Source: RGIG3701 sp031553595
GTDB lineage: Bacteria > Planctomycetota > Planctomycetia > Pirellulales > Thermoguttaceae
NCBI GenBank assembly: GCA_031553595.1
Contig: JAVBLI010000006.1
Location: 1-64,000 of the forward strand
Reading direction: 5' to 3'
DNA length: 64,000 bases
A model generated the notes under the pieces. That model searched no databases and was not told the origin of the DNA. It saw only the letters and a program-made list of their open reading frames with translations. A program made the position numbers and the translations under genes. Shown piece by piece: positions 1 to 8,020 of this stretch (positions are counted from its first letter, which is position 1; each line of letters begins with the position of its first letter).

Positions 1-30
1 TCGCCGCATTTCCTCCGGAATCGCCCTCAT
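1..30 (-). CDS. possible 5' end of a CDS leaving the left edge
   Basis: On the minus strand an ATG at 30 begins an open frame reading MRAIPEEMRR to the window edge. It is preceded at a suitable distance by GGAGAG. Only ten codons are visible, so no function can be given. A second in-frame-independent ATG at 49 is possible but has no good ribosome-binding site. Confidence 0.35.
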   Translation of the reverse strand, partial: MRAIPEEMRR

Positions 31-140
31 TTTTCTCTCCATCGCCCATGTCTATTACCCATCGACGGCACACTGACTCGCCTATATTATTTATCGACAT
101 TTAGAAAGAAAAAGAATAGATTAATTAGGGAAATGATCTA

Positions 141-164
141 ACGCTTCATTCCCGGCTGTTGTTT
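141..164. repeat. half copy of the 3'-end hairpin repeat (copy 1)
   Basis: Only the right arm is present (ATTCCCGGCTGTTGTTTT). It abuts the stop codon of the NagA-like gene, as expected for this family, which is described under the copy at 6257-6383. Confidence 0.7.
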
Positions 165-1186
165 TAAATCCGGCACAAATCTTCATCCAGCGTAACTTCC
201 GGCGTGTAAAGGGCACATAATCCGCCTTTTTTCGCCAGAAGTCGCGCTGGATTTTCGCTTACCAGCCGCCATAATTCGTCGGCGGACGCGAACCCCAACG
301 AAACCAGATACCGCCACGCGTCCAGCATGCTTACGGCTGCGCCGGCCAGCGTTTTCGGATGATCGGTGAGGTACAGCTTCCCTTCTGGCGTGAGGGTGAC
401 GCTGCCGCCGATATACGCCGAGTAATCTCCCGGCGGCATGCCGACGAAATTCGTCGCGTCACTGACGACGATCGCCAACGGCCCTTTCATCTTCCAGAAC
501 ACCTTCAGGATTTCCGGCGGCAGATGGAATCCGTCCGCAATCATGGAAATCCAGCACGCATCCTCCGCCAAAATGGCCCACGCGGGGTTTTCATGCCGGG
601 ACGCGTTCCCCAGATGCGTGGCCAGTACGGGCGTTTCGTCTGTCACCGTCTGCATCAGGGCGTGAATCTGCTTCGCGGTGGCGTGGGTGTGGCCGATGGC
701 CGGGATAATATGGAAAGCCCGCAGCATCTGGGCGAACTCCGCCGCGGAATTTTCATGAGGGCTGAAAGTCATCAGTGCCACGCGTCCGCCGGCCGCCTCG
801 CGCCACGCAGGCAGCACTTTCCGCAGGGCGTCTACCGTGGGCCGCTGCACGAATTCCACCGGATGCGCCCCCCGAAACCCCTCTTCCGCCGAGATAAACG
901 GGCCTTCCAGGTGATACATGGGGGCCGCGGCCAGCTCCACCCCCAGCGCCGCCGCGCCGAATTTCTCCTCGCACGCCACGCGGTAACTCTCCAGCCGACA
1001 AAGCTGCTCGGTGATGAAGCCGGTTTCATTCGTGATGAGTGTCGGCAGCACGGTGGTCACCTTCCCCCGCCGCAATTCATGCAGCGCGTGCACGTACCCG
1101 TCCAGCGTGATATTCGCGTCATTAAAATCCACGCCGGCATACCCGTTCGCCTGCAAGTCAACCATCCCCGGAGCCGTTTTTCGCAT
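164..1186 (-). CDS. nagA: N-acetylglucosamine-6-phosphate deacetylase-like amidohydrolase
   Basis: Predicted 340-aa cytoplasmic amidohydrolase that would deacetylate GlcNAc-6-P to GlcN-6-P in amino-sugar recycling. Visible motifs in order: DLQANGYAG (Gln in place of the HxH of dinuclear enzymes, as in the E. coli type), the HLEGPFIS metal/substrate loop, GHTHA, ATHLGNA and the catalytic VSDAT aspartate. The ATG at 1186 is preferred over an upstream one at 1231 because AAAGG lies about 10 nt before it. The protein begins directly at the barrel, lacking the roughly 50-residue N-terminal beta-domain of E. coli NagA. It is divergent from rpiB; no nagB is in the window. Confidence 0.85.
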   Translation of the reverse strand: MRKTAPGMVDLQANGYAGVDFNDANITLDGYVHALHELRRGKVTTVLPTLITNETGFITEQLCRLESYRVACEEKFGAAALGVELAAAPMYHLEGPFISAEEGFRGAHPVEFVQRPTVDALRKVLPAWREAAGGRVALMTFSPHENSAAEFAQMLRAFHIIPAIGHTHATAKQIHALMQTVTDETPVLATHLGNASRHENPAWAILAEDACWISMIADGFHLPPEILKVFWKMKGPLAIVVSDATNFVGMPPGDYSAYIGGSVTLTPEGKLYLTDHPKTLAGAAVSMLDAWRYLVSLGFASADELWRLVSENPARLLAKKGGLCALYTPEVTLDEDLCRI

Positions 1187-1413
1187 GCGTGCACCTTTCC
1201 GTTTCCTGCCGGCACCATCTAACCCGGGCAAAAAGTGATTTTATAAAAAAATTCGTAAGCCACTCACGCATTCGATTATATCCAAAAACGCATATCCCGC
1301 AAGCTGAGTTTTTTTCGTCGATGTTTTTCCAGCAGAGAATCAGAATTTATTCCCCATTTTTTGAAAAATCGCACGGCCTGACGCTTTTATCGGGCAAAAT
1401 CGCCCGGCGGTAC

Positions 1414-1441
1414 TTGTCAAATTGAATTTTACCATTAAAAT
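1414..1441 (+). promoter_or_regulatory. candidate sigma-70 promoter of rpiB
   Basis: TTGTCA (1414-1419), 16-nt spacer, TAAAAT (1436-1441), 68 nt upstream of the rpiB start in the divergent nagA-rpiB gap (1187-1508). The rest of the gap holds no gene; GGCC-TTTTT-GGCC at about 1455-1467 is a short palindrome between promoter and start. Confidence 0.5.
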
Positions 1442-1508
1442 AAAAGTACTTGATGGCCTTTTTGGCCTGAAAAATCGTTAACAGGGGCCTTTAACTTACG
1501 GAAATGCC

Positions 1509-1973
1509 ATGCACATTGTAATCGGCTGCGACCATCGTGGGAAGAATATGAAAGCCCAGCTCATGGAGTACATCCGAAATCGCGGACATCAAGTGGAAAA
1601 TTGCAGCATCTCCGAGGAAGAGAACGGTAGTTGCGATTACCCGGATATCGCCCGAGCGGTGGCGGAAAAGGTCAGCGCCGGTCAGGCGGAACGCGGCGTG
1701 CTGATTTGCGGCACGGGTATCGGAATGTCCATCGTCGCGAATAAATATCCCCGCGTGCGGGCGGCCGTGTGCTCTGATCAGCTAACGGCGGAAATCGCCC
1801 GGCGGCATAATAATCTGAACATTTTGTGTCTTTCCGGGGACATGGTCAGCGAGCAGGCCGTGGAGGGAATCGTGAACGCGTGGCTGGACACGCCCTTCGA
1901 AAACGGTCGGCATCAGCGGCGTCTGGATAAAATCACGGCGATCGAAAAAAGTCTGTGTAAAGACGACGCGTGA
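1509..1973 (+). CDS. rpiB: ribose-5-phosphate isomerase B
   Basis: 154-aa RpiB/LacAB-family sugar-phosphate isomerase interconverting ribose-5-P and ribulose-5-P in the pentose phosphate pathway. The sequence shows the N-terminal GCDHRG phosphate-binding motif, the YPD segment, the anion-hole loop CGTGIGMSIVANK containing the catalytic Cys, and RRHNNLN near the C-terminal half. Length is normal for RpiB. The Shine-Dalgarno is weak (GGAAA upstream of the ATG). It is followed after 22 nt by a truncated copy of the 3'-end hairpin repeat. Some RpiB relatives act on allose- or galactose-6-phosphate, so exact substrate is inferred. Confidence 0.93.
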   Translation: MHIVIGCDHRGKNMKAQLMEYIRNRGHQVENCSISEEENGSCDYPDIARAVAEKVSAGQAERGVLICGTGIGMSIVANKYPRVRAAVCSDQLTAEIARRHNNLNILCLSGDMVSEQAVEGIVNAWLDTPFENGRHQRRLDKITAIEKSLCKDDA

Positions 1974-1995
1974 AAGAATTTTTGAAAAAAACATA

Positions 1996-2076
1996 ATGAC
2001 CGGATTGAATAGGAAATTTTTTTCCACTTCTATTCGGTCATTTCGTTTCACTTCATTCCCGCCTGCTGTTCTTGTG
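1996..2076. repeat. 5'-truncated 3'-end hairpin repeat (copy 2)
   Basis: Contains the inner stem (GACCGGATTGAATAGGAAA pairing with CCACTTCTATTCGGTC) and the right outer arm ending GCTGTTCTTGTG, but lacks the left outer arm. Located 22 bp after the rpiB stop. Confidence 0.75.
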
Positions 2077-2179
2077 GCCGTGCAGATTACCACTTCACTG
2101 AAACCCGCGGATTTTGGCGAATTTGCAGGGGATTCCGTGCTGAAATGTGGAAGCGGCGGCGTTTTTTGCGGGTTTTCAC

Positions 2180-2208
2180 TTGTCACGTGGGCGGGCGTCT
2201 GGTATACT
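2180..2208 (+). promoter_or_regulatory. sigma-70 type promoter of rpoN
   Basis: TTGTCA (2180-2185), exactly 17-nt spacer, TATACT (2203-2208), 69 nt before the rpoN ATG. Both boxes differ from consensus at one position. Confidence 0.65.
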
Positions 2209-2276
2209 GAACGTGGAAGTGCAAATTTTATTCCAATTTCAGGTGCAGCCAGAATTTTTTCCGTTTCGGAGCCCCC

Positions 2277-3764
2277 ATGAGCATGAGTTTTCGCCAGCAG
2301 GCACGTCAGGTGCAGAAACAGGTGCAGACCCTGCGTATGATCCAGGCCATGGAGATTCTCCAGCTTCCCACGCAGGAACTCCAGGAAAAAATTCAGGCGG
2401 AACTCCAGGAAAACCCCACGCTCGAGCTGCGCGAGGAGTCTGCCGACCCCGAAGACGGACGATGGGAGGAGGGGGACGCCCCGGAGCATTCCACGCTCGA
2501 GGAGCGCGTGCTGGAAATCGGAAAAGGCGACGAAAGTGCCGATTTCGAGCGGCTTTCGAGCATGGATGACGACATTCCAGATTATCGCGACGACGATTAT
2601 CGCCCGTCGCAGTCTTACCTGGAGGATCTAAATGAACGCCGTGCGGACATGTTCGCGAACATCCAGGCCCGGCAGGAGACGCTCCAGGAATATTTGCAGG
2701 GCCAGCTTTTCTGGGATAATCCGGACGGCGATCTGCGTGGGGCGGTGGAGCAGATTATTTTTAATCTGGACGACCACGGATTCTTACAGACGGCCCTGAT
2801 GGATCTCTTTCCGCCGGACGACCCTGCGCAGACGGCCCTGGCCGAGCGGGCGCTGGCAGTGGTGCAGGCCCTGGACCCGCGGGGCGTGGGCGCGCGAAAT
2901 CTTCAGGAGTGCCTTCTTTTGCAGCTCGAGCCGGACGAGCCGGATTATGAGTACATGCATGAGCTGATTTCCGCATATCTGCCGGATGTGGAGCATAACC
3001 GCCTGCCGCTGGTGGCGAAGAAAATGAGGCTGACGCTGGAGGAGCTGGACGTGCTGCTGCTGCGGCTGCGGCGAATGAACCCGGATCCGGGGCGCGAGTT
3101 CCGCGAATCGGTGGTGGCGAATGTCGTGCCTGACGTTTTTTGCATGCAGCAGGAGGACGGGCGCTACGTGGTTTCGCTGGATGAGGGGATGTTCCCGCCG
3201 CTGTGCGTGAACACGAGTTACCGCTCCATGCTCAAAGACCGGAACGTTTCGGAGGAGGCACGGGGGTACATCCGCAAAAAAATGGGGGCCGCCCAGTGGC
3301 TGATTGAGTCGATCCAGCAGCGGCAGAACACGCTTTTGCGCGTCTCGCAGGCGATTATTGATTACCAGCAGGATTTTTTGAATATCGGTCCGGAAGCCAT
3401 GCGCCCGCTGAAAATGCAGCAGATCGCGGACCCGCTGGGGATTCATGTCACGACGGTCAGTCGGGCTGTGGACGGAAAATGGATTCAGACCCCGCGAGGG
3501 ATTTTTCCGCTGCGGCGATTTTTCGTCGGCGGCCTCCCCCAGCAAAACGCCGTCGGCGGGGACGAGGAAACCATTTCTCGCGATAAAATCCAACTGAAAA
3601 TGAAGGAAATTCTCGAAAACGAAGACAAAACGAATCCGCTCAGTGATGAGGCCATCACCGCCGAACTGCAAAACTGCGGCTTCTCGATCACCCGCCGCAC
3701 GGTGGTTAAATACCGCCAAATGCTGAACATCCCTTCTTCCCGCCAACGGAAAATCTGGACGTGA
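2277..3764 (+). CDS. rpoN: RNA polymerase sigma-54 factor
   Basis: 495-aa sigma-54. Region I (residues about 1-50) is Gln/Leu-rich with the repeated LQ pattern needed for activator response (QAMEILQLPTQELQEKIQ). Region II is acidic (about 55-115). The core-binding and HTH domains follow, and the C-terminus has the diagnostic RpoN box, here TRRTVVKYRQ (consensus ARRTVAKYRE). It directs transcription from -24/-12 promoters with enhancer-binding activators; none of those is in the window. A good vegetative promoter lies upstream at 2180-2208. The gene stands alone, without the hpf/rapZ/pts neighbours seen in proteobacteria. Confidence 0.96.
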   Translation: MSMSFRQQARQVQKQVQTLRMIQAMEILQLPTQELQEKIQAELQENPTLELREESADPEDGRWEEGDAPEHSTLEERVLEIGKGDESADFERLSSMDDDIPDYRDDDYRPSQSYLEDLNERRADMFANIQARQETLQEYLQGQLFWDNPDGDLRGAVEQIIFNLDDHGFLQTALMDLFPPDDPAQTALAERALAVVQALDPRGVGARNLQECLLLQLEPDEPDYEYMHELISAYLPDVEHNRLPLVAKKMRLTLEELDVLLLRLRRMNPDPGREFRESVVANVVPDVFCMQQEDGRYVVSLDEGMFPPLCVNTSYRSMLKDRNVSEEARGYIRKKMGAAQWLIESIQQRQNTLLRVSQAIIDYQQDFLNIGPEAMRPLKMQQIADPLGIHVTTVSRAVDGKWIQTPRGIFPLRRFFVGGLPQQNAVGGDEETISRDKIQLKMKEILENEDKTNPLSDEAITAELQNCGFSITRRTVVKYRQMLNIPSSRQRKIWT

Positions 3765-3787
3765 ACGCGGCTTTTTCCGTGATTTTT
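3746..3787 (+). terminator. weak candidate terminator of rpoN
   Basis: ACGGAAAA (3746-3753) can pair with TTTTCCGT (3773-3780) across a 19-nt loop that includes the stop codon; GATTTTTT follows. The long loop makes this uncertain. Confidence 0.3.
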
Positions 3788-3809
3788 TGAAAAAAAATGT
3801 TGGCGTCGC

Positions 3810-3838
3810 TTGCATTTCGGGAATATTCCTGCTCTAAT
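3810..3838 (+). promoter_or_regulatory. candidate promoter of the YbjQ-like gene
   Basis: TTGCAT (3810-3815), 17-nt spacer, TCTAAT (3833-3838), about 50 nt before the ATG at 3891. Confidence 0.45.
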
Positions 3839-3890
3839 AGAAATGTCGTTTTTTCTGTAAGCTGGCAACCAAGTATCATGGGAGATTTTT

Positions 3891-4205
3891 ATGCTGTTAT
3901 CCACCACTCCGACGATTCCCGGGCGCGAATTTGTCGTCCTGGGCCTGGTAAAAGGAACTGTCGTGCAGTCGAAAAACGTCGCGCGGGATTTCATGGCCAG
4001 TCTGAAGTCCGTCGTCGGCGGCGAGATCCGCGGGTACACGGAAATGATGTCCGAGGCGCGCGAAATCGCCACGCAGCGGATGGTCGCGGAGGCGCAAAAA
4101 TGGGGTGCGGACGCGATCATCATGGTGCAGTATTCCTCCTCGGCGGTCATGCAGAACGCGGCCGAAATTCTGGCTTACGGCACGGCGGTGAAATATACGA
4201 ACTAA
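3891..4205 (+). CDS. YbjQ/UPF0145 family heavy-metal-binding domain protein
   Basis: 104-aa protein matching the full length of the UPF0145/YbjQ family: N-terminal strand leading to GLVKG, the conserved NVARDFMASLKSVVGGE stretch, YTEMMSEAREIA, and the C-terminal GADAII segment. Family members form pentameric dodecin/HMBD-like folds and were named for presumed metal binding; the actual role is unknown. A good GGGAG precedes the ATG. The MFS permease gene follows after 72 nt on the same strand, but no functional link is evident. Confidence 0.85.
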   Translation: MLLSTTPTIPGREFVVLGLVKGTVVQSKNVARDFMASLKSVVGGEIRGYTEMMSEAREIATQRMVAEAQKWGADAIIMVQYSSSAVMQNAAEILAYGTAVKYTN

Positions 4206-4277
4206 ATTGGGGCAGCTCGCGGTTTCCAGCTTGCAGCTCATATCATGGATGTATTCACTTTTAGAAGGAGATTTTGA

Positions 4278-6242
4278 ATGACTGAGACGAAATCGAATGT
4301 CGCGACGTACCTGCGGCTTCAAATCGCGTATTTTTTACAGTTTGCCATCTGGGGGAGTTACGGTTTCGCGCTGTTCGGCTTCGCTTCCGGAGTGCTGAAA
4401 TGGACCGGCTCGGCGGTGGGGCTTCTGGGGGCCGCGGTGCCGCTGGGGGCTTTTATCGGGCCATTGGTGTTCGCGCCGATTGCGGACCGTTATTTCCCCG
4501 CACAAAAAATTCTCGCGGTCCTACATTTCATCTGCGGCATCCTGCTGTGCCTGGCGGGATACGTCGCCGTGAACACGCCGGGGATGACCGCCCCGCTAAT
4601 CGGCCTGATGTTTGTCGTCGGCGTGTTTTACATGCCCACCATTGCGCTGCTGAACTCCGTGGTGTTTAAGCACGTGCCCGACTCGAATAACGCCCCTTAC
4701 GTCTTCGTTTTCGGCACCGCGGGCTGGATCCTGGTGGTGCTGTTCATTCAGGCGTTTTTCGGCGCCGGCGAAACGAACGGCTTCTTTTACGTCGGCGCGG
4801 GATGCTGTTTCCTGCTGGCGCTTTATTCACTGACGCTGCCGAACACCCCGCCGCAGGGAGCTGGCAGTGGGGATGGAGACGTGCTGGGCCTGAAGGCGTT
4901 TTCACTGCTGAAAGAGCCGTCCTTCATGTTTTTCGTCATCGCGTCGCTGCTGGCGGGCATCGCGGCCTGCGGCTTCTTCTTCACGATCAGTGTCACCATG
5001 CTCTCGCAGCGCGGCTTCCCCGCCCCGCTGGCACTGACCACGATTAACCAGTTTTCCGAGCTGTTTTTCATGGCCGCCCTGCCCTTCTGCGCGGCCCGTT
5101 TCGGCCTGAAAAAAGTCCTGCTGATCGGCATCGGCGCGTGGCTGCTGCGGTATGGGTTCTGGATGAGCGATGCGTTTTCCTTCGCGCTTTTGGGCCTGCT
5201 GCTGCACGGCATGTGTTACAGCTTCCTGTATAACGCCTCGTACATGTACGGCGATAAAGTTTCGCCGCCGGAGATGAAGGCCAGTGTTCAGGGCATGATG
5301 GCGTTCCTGCTGCTGGGCGTGGGGCAGGTGCTGGGTGCGCTGCTGGCCGGTTACCTGACGGATGTGTATCCCGCGCCGCTGGCGAAATCCCAGACCCAGA
5401 TCGCGCTGCAGTCGGAAGAGGATTACATGAAGGCCCTGGCCACGGCACCTGCCGAAACGCCTGAGGCCGCGACCAGCGAGAAGACGGAAGCCAGCCTGCC
5501 GCTGCCCGTGCAGGACGGCTCCGACATCTTCCATGGGGATGTGTTGCCGGATGTGCTTCCCATCAGCGGCGGATTGCCGTCCCTTTCCATGTCTGGCCGA
5601 ATGCTGGCGGAAGTCGCTCCGGCACCCGCGAGTGATACCACCGCGACGGAAAGTTCCTCGGCCACCGCGTCCGTGAACGAAATGACGAAAGAGCAAAAGG
5701 AAAAACTTTCCGCATGGAAGAAAAACCTCCCGAGTTGGAATGATAAAGACCAGGACGACTCGGCGTGGAAGTACCTCGACCTGAAGACCACGCTGCTGGG
5801 CGAAGGCGAGAAGAAGGAGAAACCGGCCGGCTCCATCCCGGATGGCAAGCACCTGGGAATCGACCTGGACACGAATAACGATAAGGTCATCACGTATGAC
5901 GAAATCATGACGTTCCCGGCCGAGGGCCGCGTTTATAATGGGTTCATCTTCACGCGTAAAACGCTGCTGATGATATTCCAGGACGTGTATGCCGTGACGC
6001 ATAACATCGAGCCGTCAGCCGTCATTGATACGGACATTCAAGTCACGCGTGCGGAATACCTGAAGGCGCAGTCGTACGGATGGGACCGCATTTTCATGGT
6101 GCCCATGGCGCTGTGTGCCGTGGCGTTCGTACTGCTGCTGCTGTTCGGCAAGGACCCGAAAACGCATGAAATGACGCTGGCCGAAGAAGCGGCGCCGGTC
6201 GGTGCCGGGGAAGGTGTGGTCGTGCCGGAGGAGAAAGTTTAG
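4278..6242 (+). CDS. MFS permease, nucleoside:H+ symporter-like, with EF-hand-bearing insert
   Basis: 654-aa major facilitator protein. Residues 1 to about 365 give eleven hydrophobic segments similar to the NupG/XapB nucleoside permease group (YLRLQIAYFLQFAIWGSY at the start, GQVLGALLAGYLTDVYP in TM11). A hydrophilic insert of roughly 230 residues follows, and the last TM (MVPMALCAVAFVLLLLFG) comes only near residue 620. The insert contains a canonical EF-hand loop at about 529-540 (DLDTNNDKVITYDE), which would lie in the periplasm if topology is standard. SD AGAAGGAG is 8 nt before the ATG. Substrate is inferred; the insert length is far outside the family norm of about 420 aa. Confidence 0.82.
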   Translation: MTETKSNVATYLRLQIAYFLQFAIWGSYGFALFGFASGVLKWTGSAVGLLGAAVPLGAFIGPLVFAPIADRYFPAQKILAVLHFICGILLCLAGYVAVNTPGMTAPLIGLMFVVGVFYMPTIALLNSVVFKHVPDSNNAPYVFVFGTAGWILVVLFIQAFFGAGETNGFFYVGAGCCFLLALYSLTLPNTPPQGAGSGDGDVLGLKAFSLLKEPSFMFFVIASLLAGIAACGFFFTISVTMLSQRGFPAPLALTTINQFSELFFMAALPFCAARFGLKKVLLIGIGAWLLRYGFWMSDAFSFALLGLLLHGMCYSFLYNASYMYGDKVSPPEMKASVQGMMAFLLLGVGQVLGALLAGYLTDVYPAPLAKSQTQIALQSEEDYMKALATAPAETPEAATSEKTEASLPLPVQDGSDIFHGDVLPDVLPISGGLPSLSMSGRMLAEVAPAPASDTTATESSSATASVNEMTKEQKEKLSAWKKNLPSWNDKDQDDSAWKYLDLKTTLLGEGEKKEKPAGSIPDGKHLGIDLDTNNDKVITYDEIMTFPAEGRVYNGFIFTRKTLLMIFQDVYAVTHNIEPSAVIDTDIQVTRAEYLKAQSYGWDRIFMVPMALCAVAFVLLLLFGKDPKTHEMTLAEEAAPVGAGEGVVVPEEKV

Positions 6243-6256
6243 GGCATGAGTCGCCG

Positions 6257-6383
6257 CAAGAAACAATAGCCGGGAGCGAAGCGGAACGCAGTGACGCGAA
6301 GAGACCGGATAGAATAACCGGTGTTTTCCCCACTTCGATCCGGTCTCTGCGCTAACGCTCCGCTCCCGGCTGTTATTCTTGTG
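6257..6383. repeat. 3'-end hairpin repeat (copy 3, full length)
   Basis: Reference description of the family. Outer arms are AACAGCAGCCGGGAGCG and its complement CGCTCCCGGCTGCTGTT (this copy has AACAATAGCC); inner arms are GACCGGATAGAAGTGGG and CCACTTCGATCCGGTC. Between outer and inner arms lies a variable segment related to GAACGCAGTGACGCGCAGA. The whole unit folds as one long hairpin. Ends commonly read CAAG...CTTG. This copy starts 15 bp after the MFS stop codon. Confidence 0.9.
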
Positions 6384-6441
6384 AGAAAATTAATTTGATC
6401 GATGCTCTAGCCAGCATTTATGATTGCAAAGGAGGTGTTTT

Positions 6442-6801
6442 ATGGAACAGACATCCGATAACGCAGCGCTGCCAAAAAAACGGCGTGTGTTTTACTTCGT
6501 CGCGATCATTTTGCTGATGGCAGCCGTCGTTGCGGCGTGCATTCAAACGAAGCATGAGAGTGCCGCCGCGAGAATAAAAGCGCAACAAATCGTCGCTGGC
6601 GCGAATGCCTCGGCGGATGCCAGCGTGCAACAGGCCATCCAGGAAGCCAAGTGCTGGTGTTTCGCGAGCATGGCGACCGTCGCGCTGGCGATTTTGGCCT
6701 GGGGCGCCGCCGTCTGGCGCCGCGAAAACCACCGCTGGGTGTGGGTGCCTTGCGTCGTGCTTCTCATACTTTATGTTTTACTGGAACTGGTAATGACGTG
6801 A
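6442..6801 (+). CDS. small membrane protein of unknown function
   Basis: 119 aa. Two to three membrane segments are visible: residues about 16-34 (VFYFVAIILLMAAVVAAC), about 75-93 (ASMATVALAILAWGAAVW) and about 99-116 (WVPCVVLLILYVLLELV), with an Ala/Gln-rich stretch between the first and second that may be a short periplasmic helix. The ATG at 6442 is chosen because GGAGG lies 8 nt upstream; a TTG at 6424 would precede the SD. It is 44 nt ahead of the VOC protein gene on the same strand. I recognise no family. Confidence 0.75.
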   Translation: MEQTSDNAALPKKRRVFYFVAIILLMAAVVAACIQTKHESAAARIKAQQIVAGANASADASVQQAIQEAKCWCFASMATVALAILAWGAAVWRRENHRWVWVPCVVLLILYVLLELVMT

Positions 6802-6845
6802 AAAAATTTTCACAAGGAACTTTTACAAAAAATAAAGGAGAAAAA

Positions 6846-7307
6846 ATGAATCGTCGAGATGTTTTGAAAGGCGCTTTGGGCGCGGCGGTGGCTGTTGGCG
6901 CGGGCGCGATGATGGCGGAGAAGGTGGTGGCGCAGATGGTCGAGGGGGACGCCGAGAAGAAGCGGTTCCTGATCGAGGAGTGCGGCATGAAATACAACCA
7001 CCTCGGCATCCCCACCCAGAACGACATGCCCTGGGAGGCGTATCTGGAGAACCTGAAGCTGCACATCATGGAATACGCGAACGACCCGTTTGGCATCGAG
7101 TGGATGAAGTTCGAGGAAGGCAGTCCGCTGCCGGAAATCATCCAGAAATTCCCGCACGTGGCGTTTACGGTGAATGATATCGCGAAGGCCGCGGAGGGGT
7201 TCAAGGAAATCGTGCCGCTTTCGCACCCGCGGGAGGGGATGACCACGCTTTTCGTCGAGCATAAGGGCATCGCGATCGAGTTCATCATGCTGGATGACGA
7301 GAAATAA
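6846..7307 (+). CDS. exported VOC (glyoxalase-like) superfamily protein
   Basis: 153 aa. Starts with a twin-arginine-like signal (NRRDVLKG, then an Ala/Gly/Val hydrophobic stretch to AMMAEKVVAQ). The rest resembles the vicinal oxygen chelate fold: KYNHLGIPT opening the first beta-alpha unit and VAFTVNDIAKA...IAIEFIML as the second half. VOC proteins range from lyases to resistance factors; no substrate can be named. AAAGGAG precedes the ATG. An inverted repeat at 7321-7427 separates it from the next gene. Confidence 0.72.
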   Translation: MNRRDVLKGALGAAVAVGAGAMMAEKVVAQMVEGDAEKKRFLIEECGMKYNHLGIPTQNDMPWEAYLENLKLHIMEYANDPFGIEWMKFEEGSPLPEIIQKFPHVAFTVNDIAKAAEGFKEIVPLSHPREGMTTLFVEHKGIAIEFIMLDDEK

Positions 7308-7320
7308 TTTTTTTCGCGAA

Positions 7321-7427
7321 TCACCATTGAGAGCACAGAGATCACAGAGTGAGAATCATGGCGGCCCCCGCCTCTTCTTCCCTCACATTCTCTGTGCTCT
7401 CTGTGTACTCTGTGGTGAATAAAATGT
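7321..7427. repeat. inverted repeat of the CACAGAG type
   Basis: A left arm (CACCATTGAGAGCACAGAG, from 7322) is imperfectly complementary to a right arm (CTCTGTGTACTCTGTGGTG, 7405-7423), giving a hairpin of about 100 bp. CACAGAG is iterated in both arms. It lies just after the stop of the VOC gene. Similar CACAGAG-rich intergenic elements are known from many bacterial genomes. Confidence 0.6.
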
Positions 7428-7453
7428 GGTGAATAAAAAAAACGGAGATAAAG

Positions 7454-8008
7454 ATGGAAAAGCTGGACATCACACCCGAAAACACGCTGGTGACGGTGAT
7501 CGACATGCAGGAGAAATTCGCGCCGGCGATCGAAAATTTTGCGACCGTGGCGGCGAAAGCGGCGATTCTGGTGCGTGCGGCGGGGGAAATGGGCGTGGAC
7601 GTGGCCGTAACGCGGCAGTATCCGAAAGGGCTGGGCGCCACGCTGCCGGAAATTGAAGCGGGGTTGCCGGCTGGGACGCCGACGGTGGACAAGATGTGCT
7701 TTTCGTGTTTCGATTCCCCGGAGTATGCGGAAATGCTGGCGGCGAAAGCGAAAAAGAACCTCGTTTTCGTGGGCGTCGAGGCGCACGTGTGCGTGATGAT
7801 GACAGCTGTCGCGGCGGCGGAGGCGGGGTACACGGTCTGGGTGCTGAATGACGGAATCGGATCCCGCACGATGAAAGACCGCCTCGCGGCACTCGGCTTC
7901 ATGCGTTCCCGCGGCGTGCATCTCATCAGCACCGAATCTCTGATTTTTCTGCTGCTGAAGACCGCGCAGCACCCGGCATTCCGCGCCGTGCAGGCATTAT
8001 TAAAGTAA
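7454..8008 (+). CDS. isochorismatase-family cysteine hydrolase
   Basis: 184 aa, the usual length of the family. The catalytic triad is visible: Asp in VTVIDMQEKF (about residue 17), Lys in TVDKMCFSCF (about 79) and the nucleophile Cys in GVEAHVCVMMTA (about 117), preceded by the characteristic non-prolyl cis peptide region. The group includes nicotinamidases, ureidoacrylate hydrolases and isochorismatases; this one resembles the compact YcaC-like hydrolases and its substrate is unknown. GGAG precedes the ATG. bioB follows 12 nt downstream, so the two are likely cotranscribed. Confidence 0.85.
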   Translation: MEKLDITPENTLVTVIDMQEKFAPAIENFATVAAKAAILVRAAGEMGVDVAVTRQYPKGLGATLPEIEAGLPAGTPTVDKMCFSCFDSPEYAEMLAAKAKKNLVFVGVEAHVCVMMTAVAAAEAGYTVWVLNDGIGSRTMKDRLAALGFMRSRGVHLISTESLIFLLLKTAQHPAFRAVQALLK

Positions 8009-8020
8009 AAAGGAATGCGA

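Noticed and set aside
6257..6383. Insertion sequence or MITE with terminal direct repeats
   Set aside because: No consistent target-site duplication was seen around the copies; they are better described as a REP-like hairpin family.
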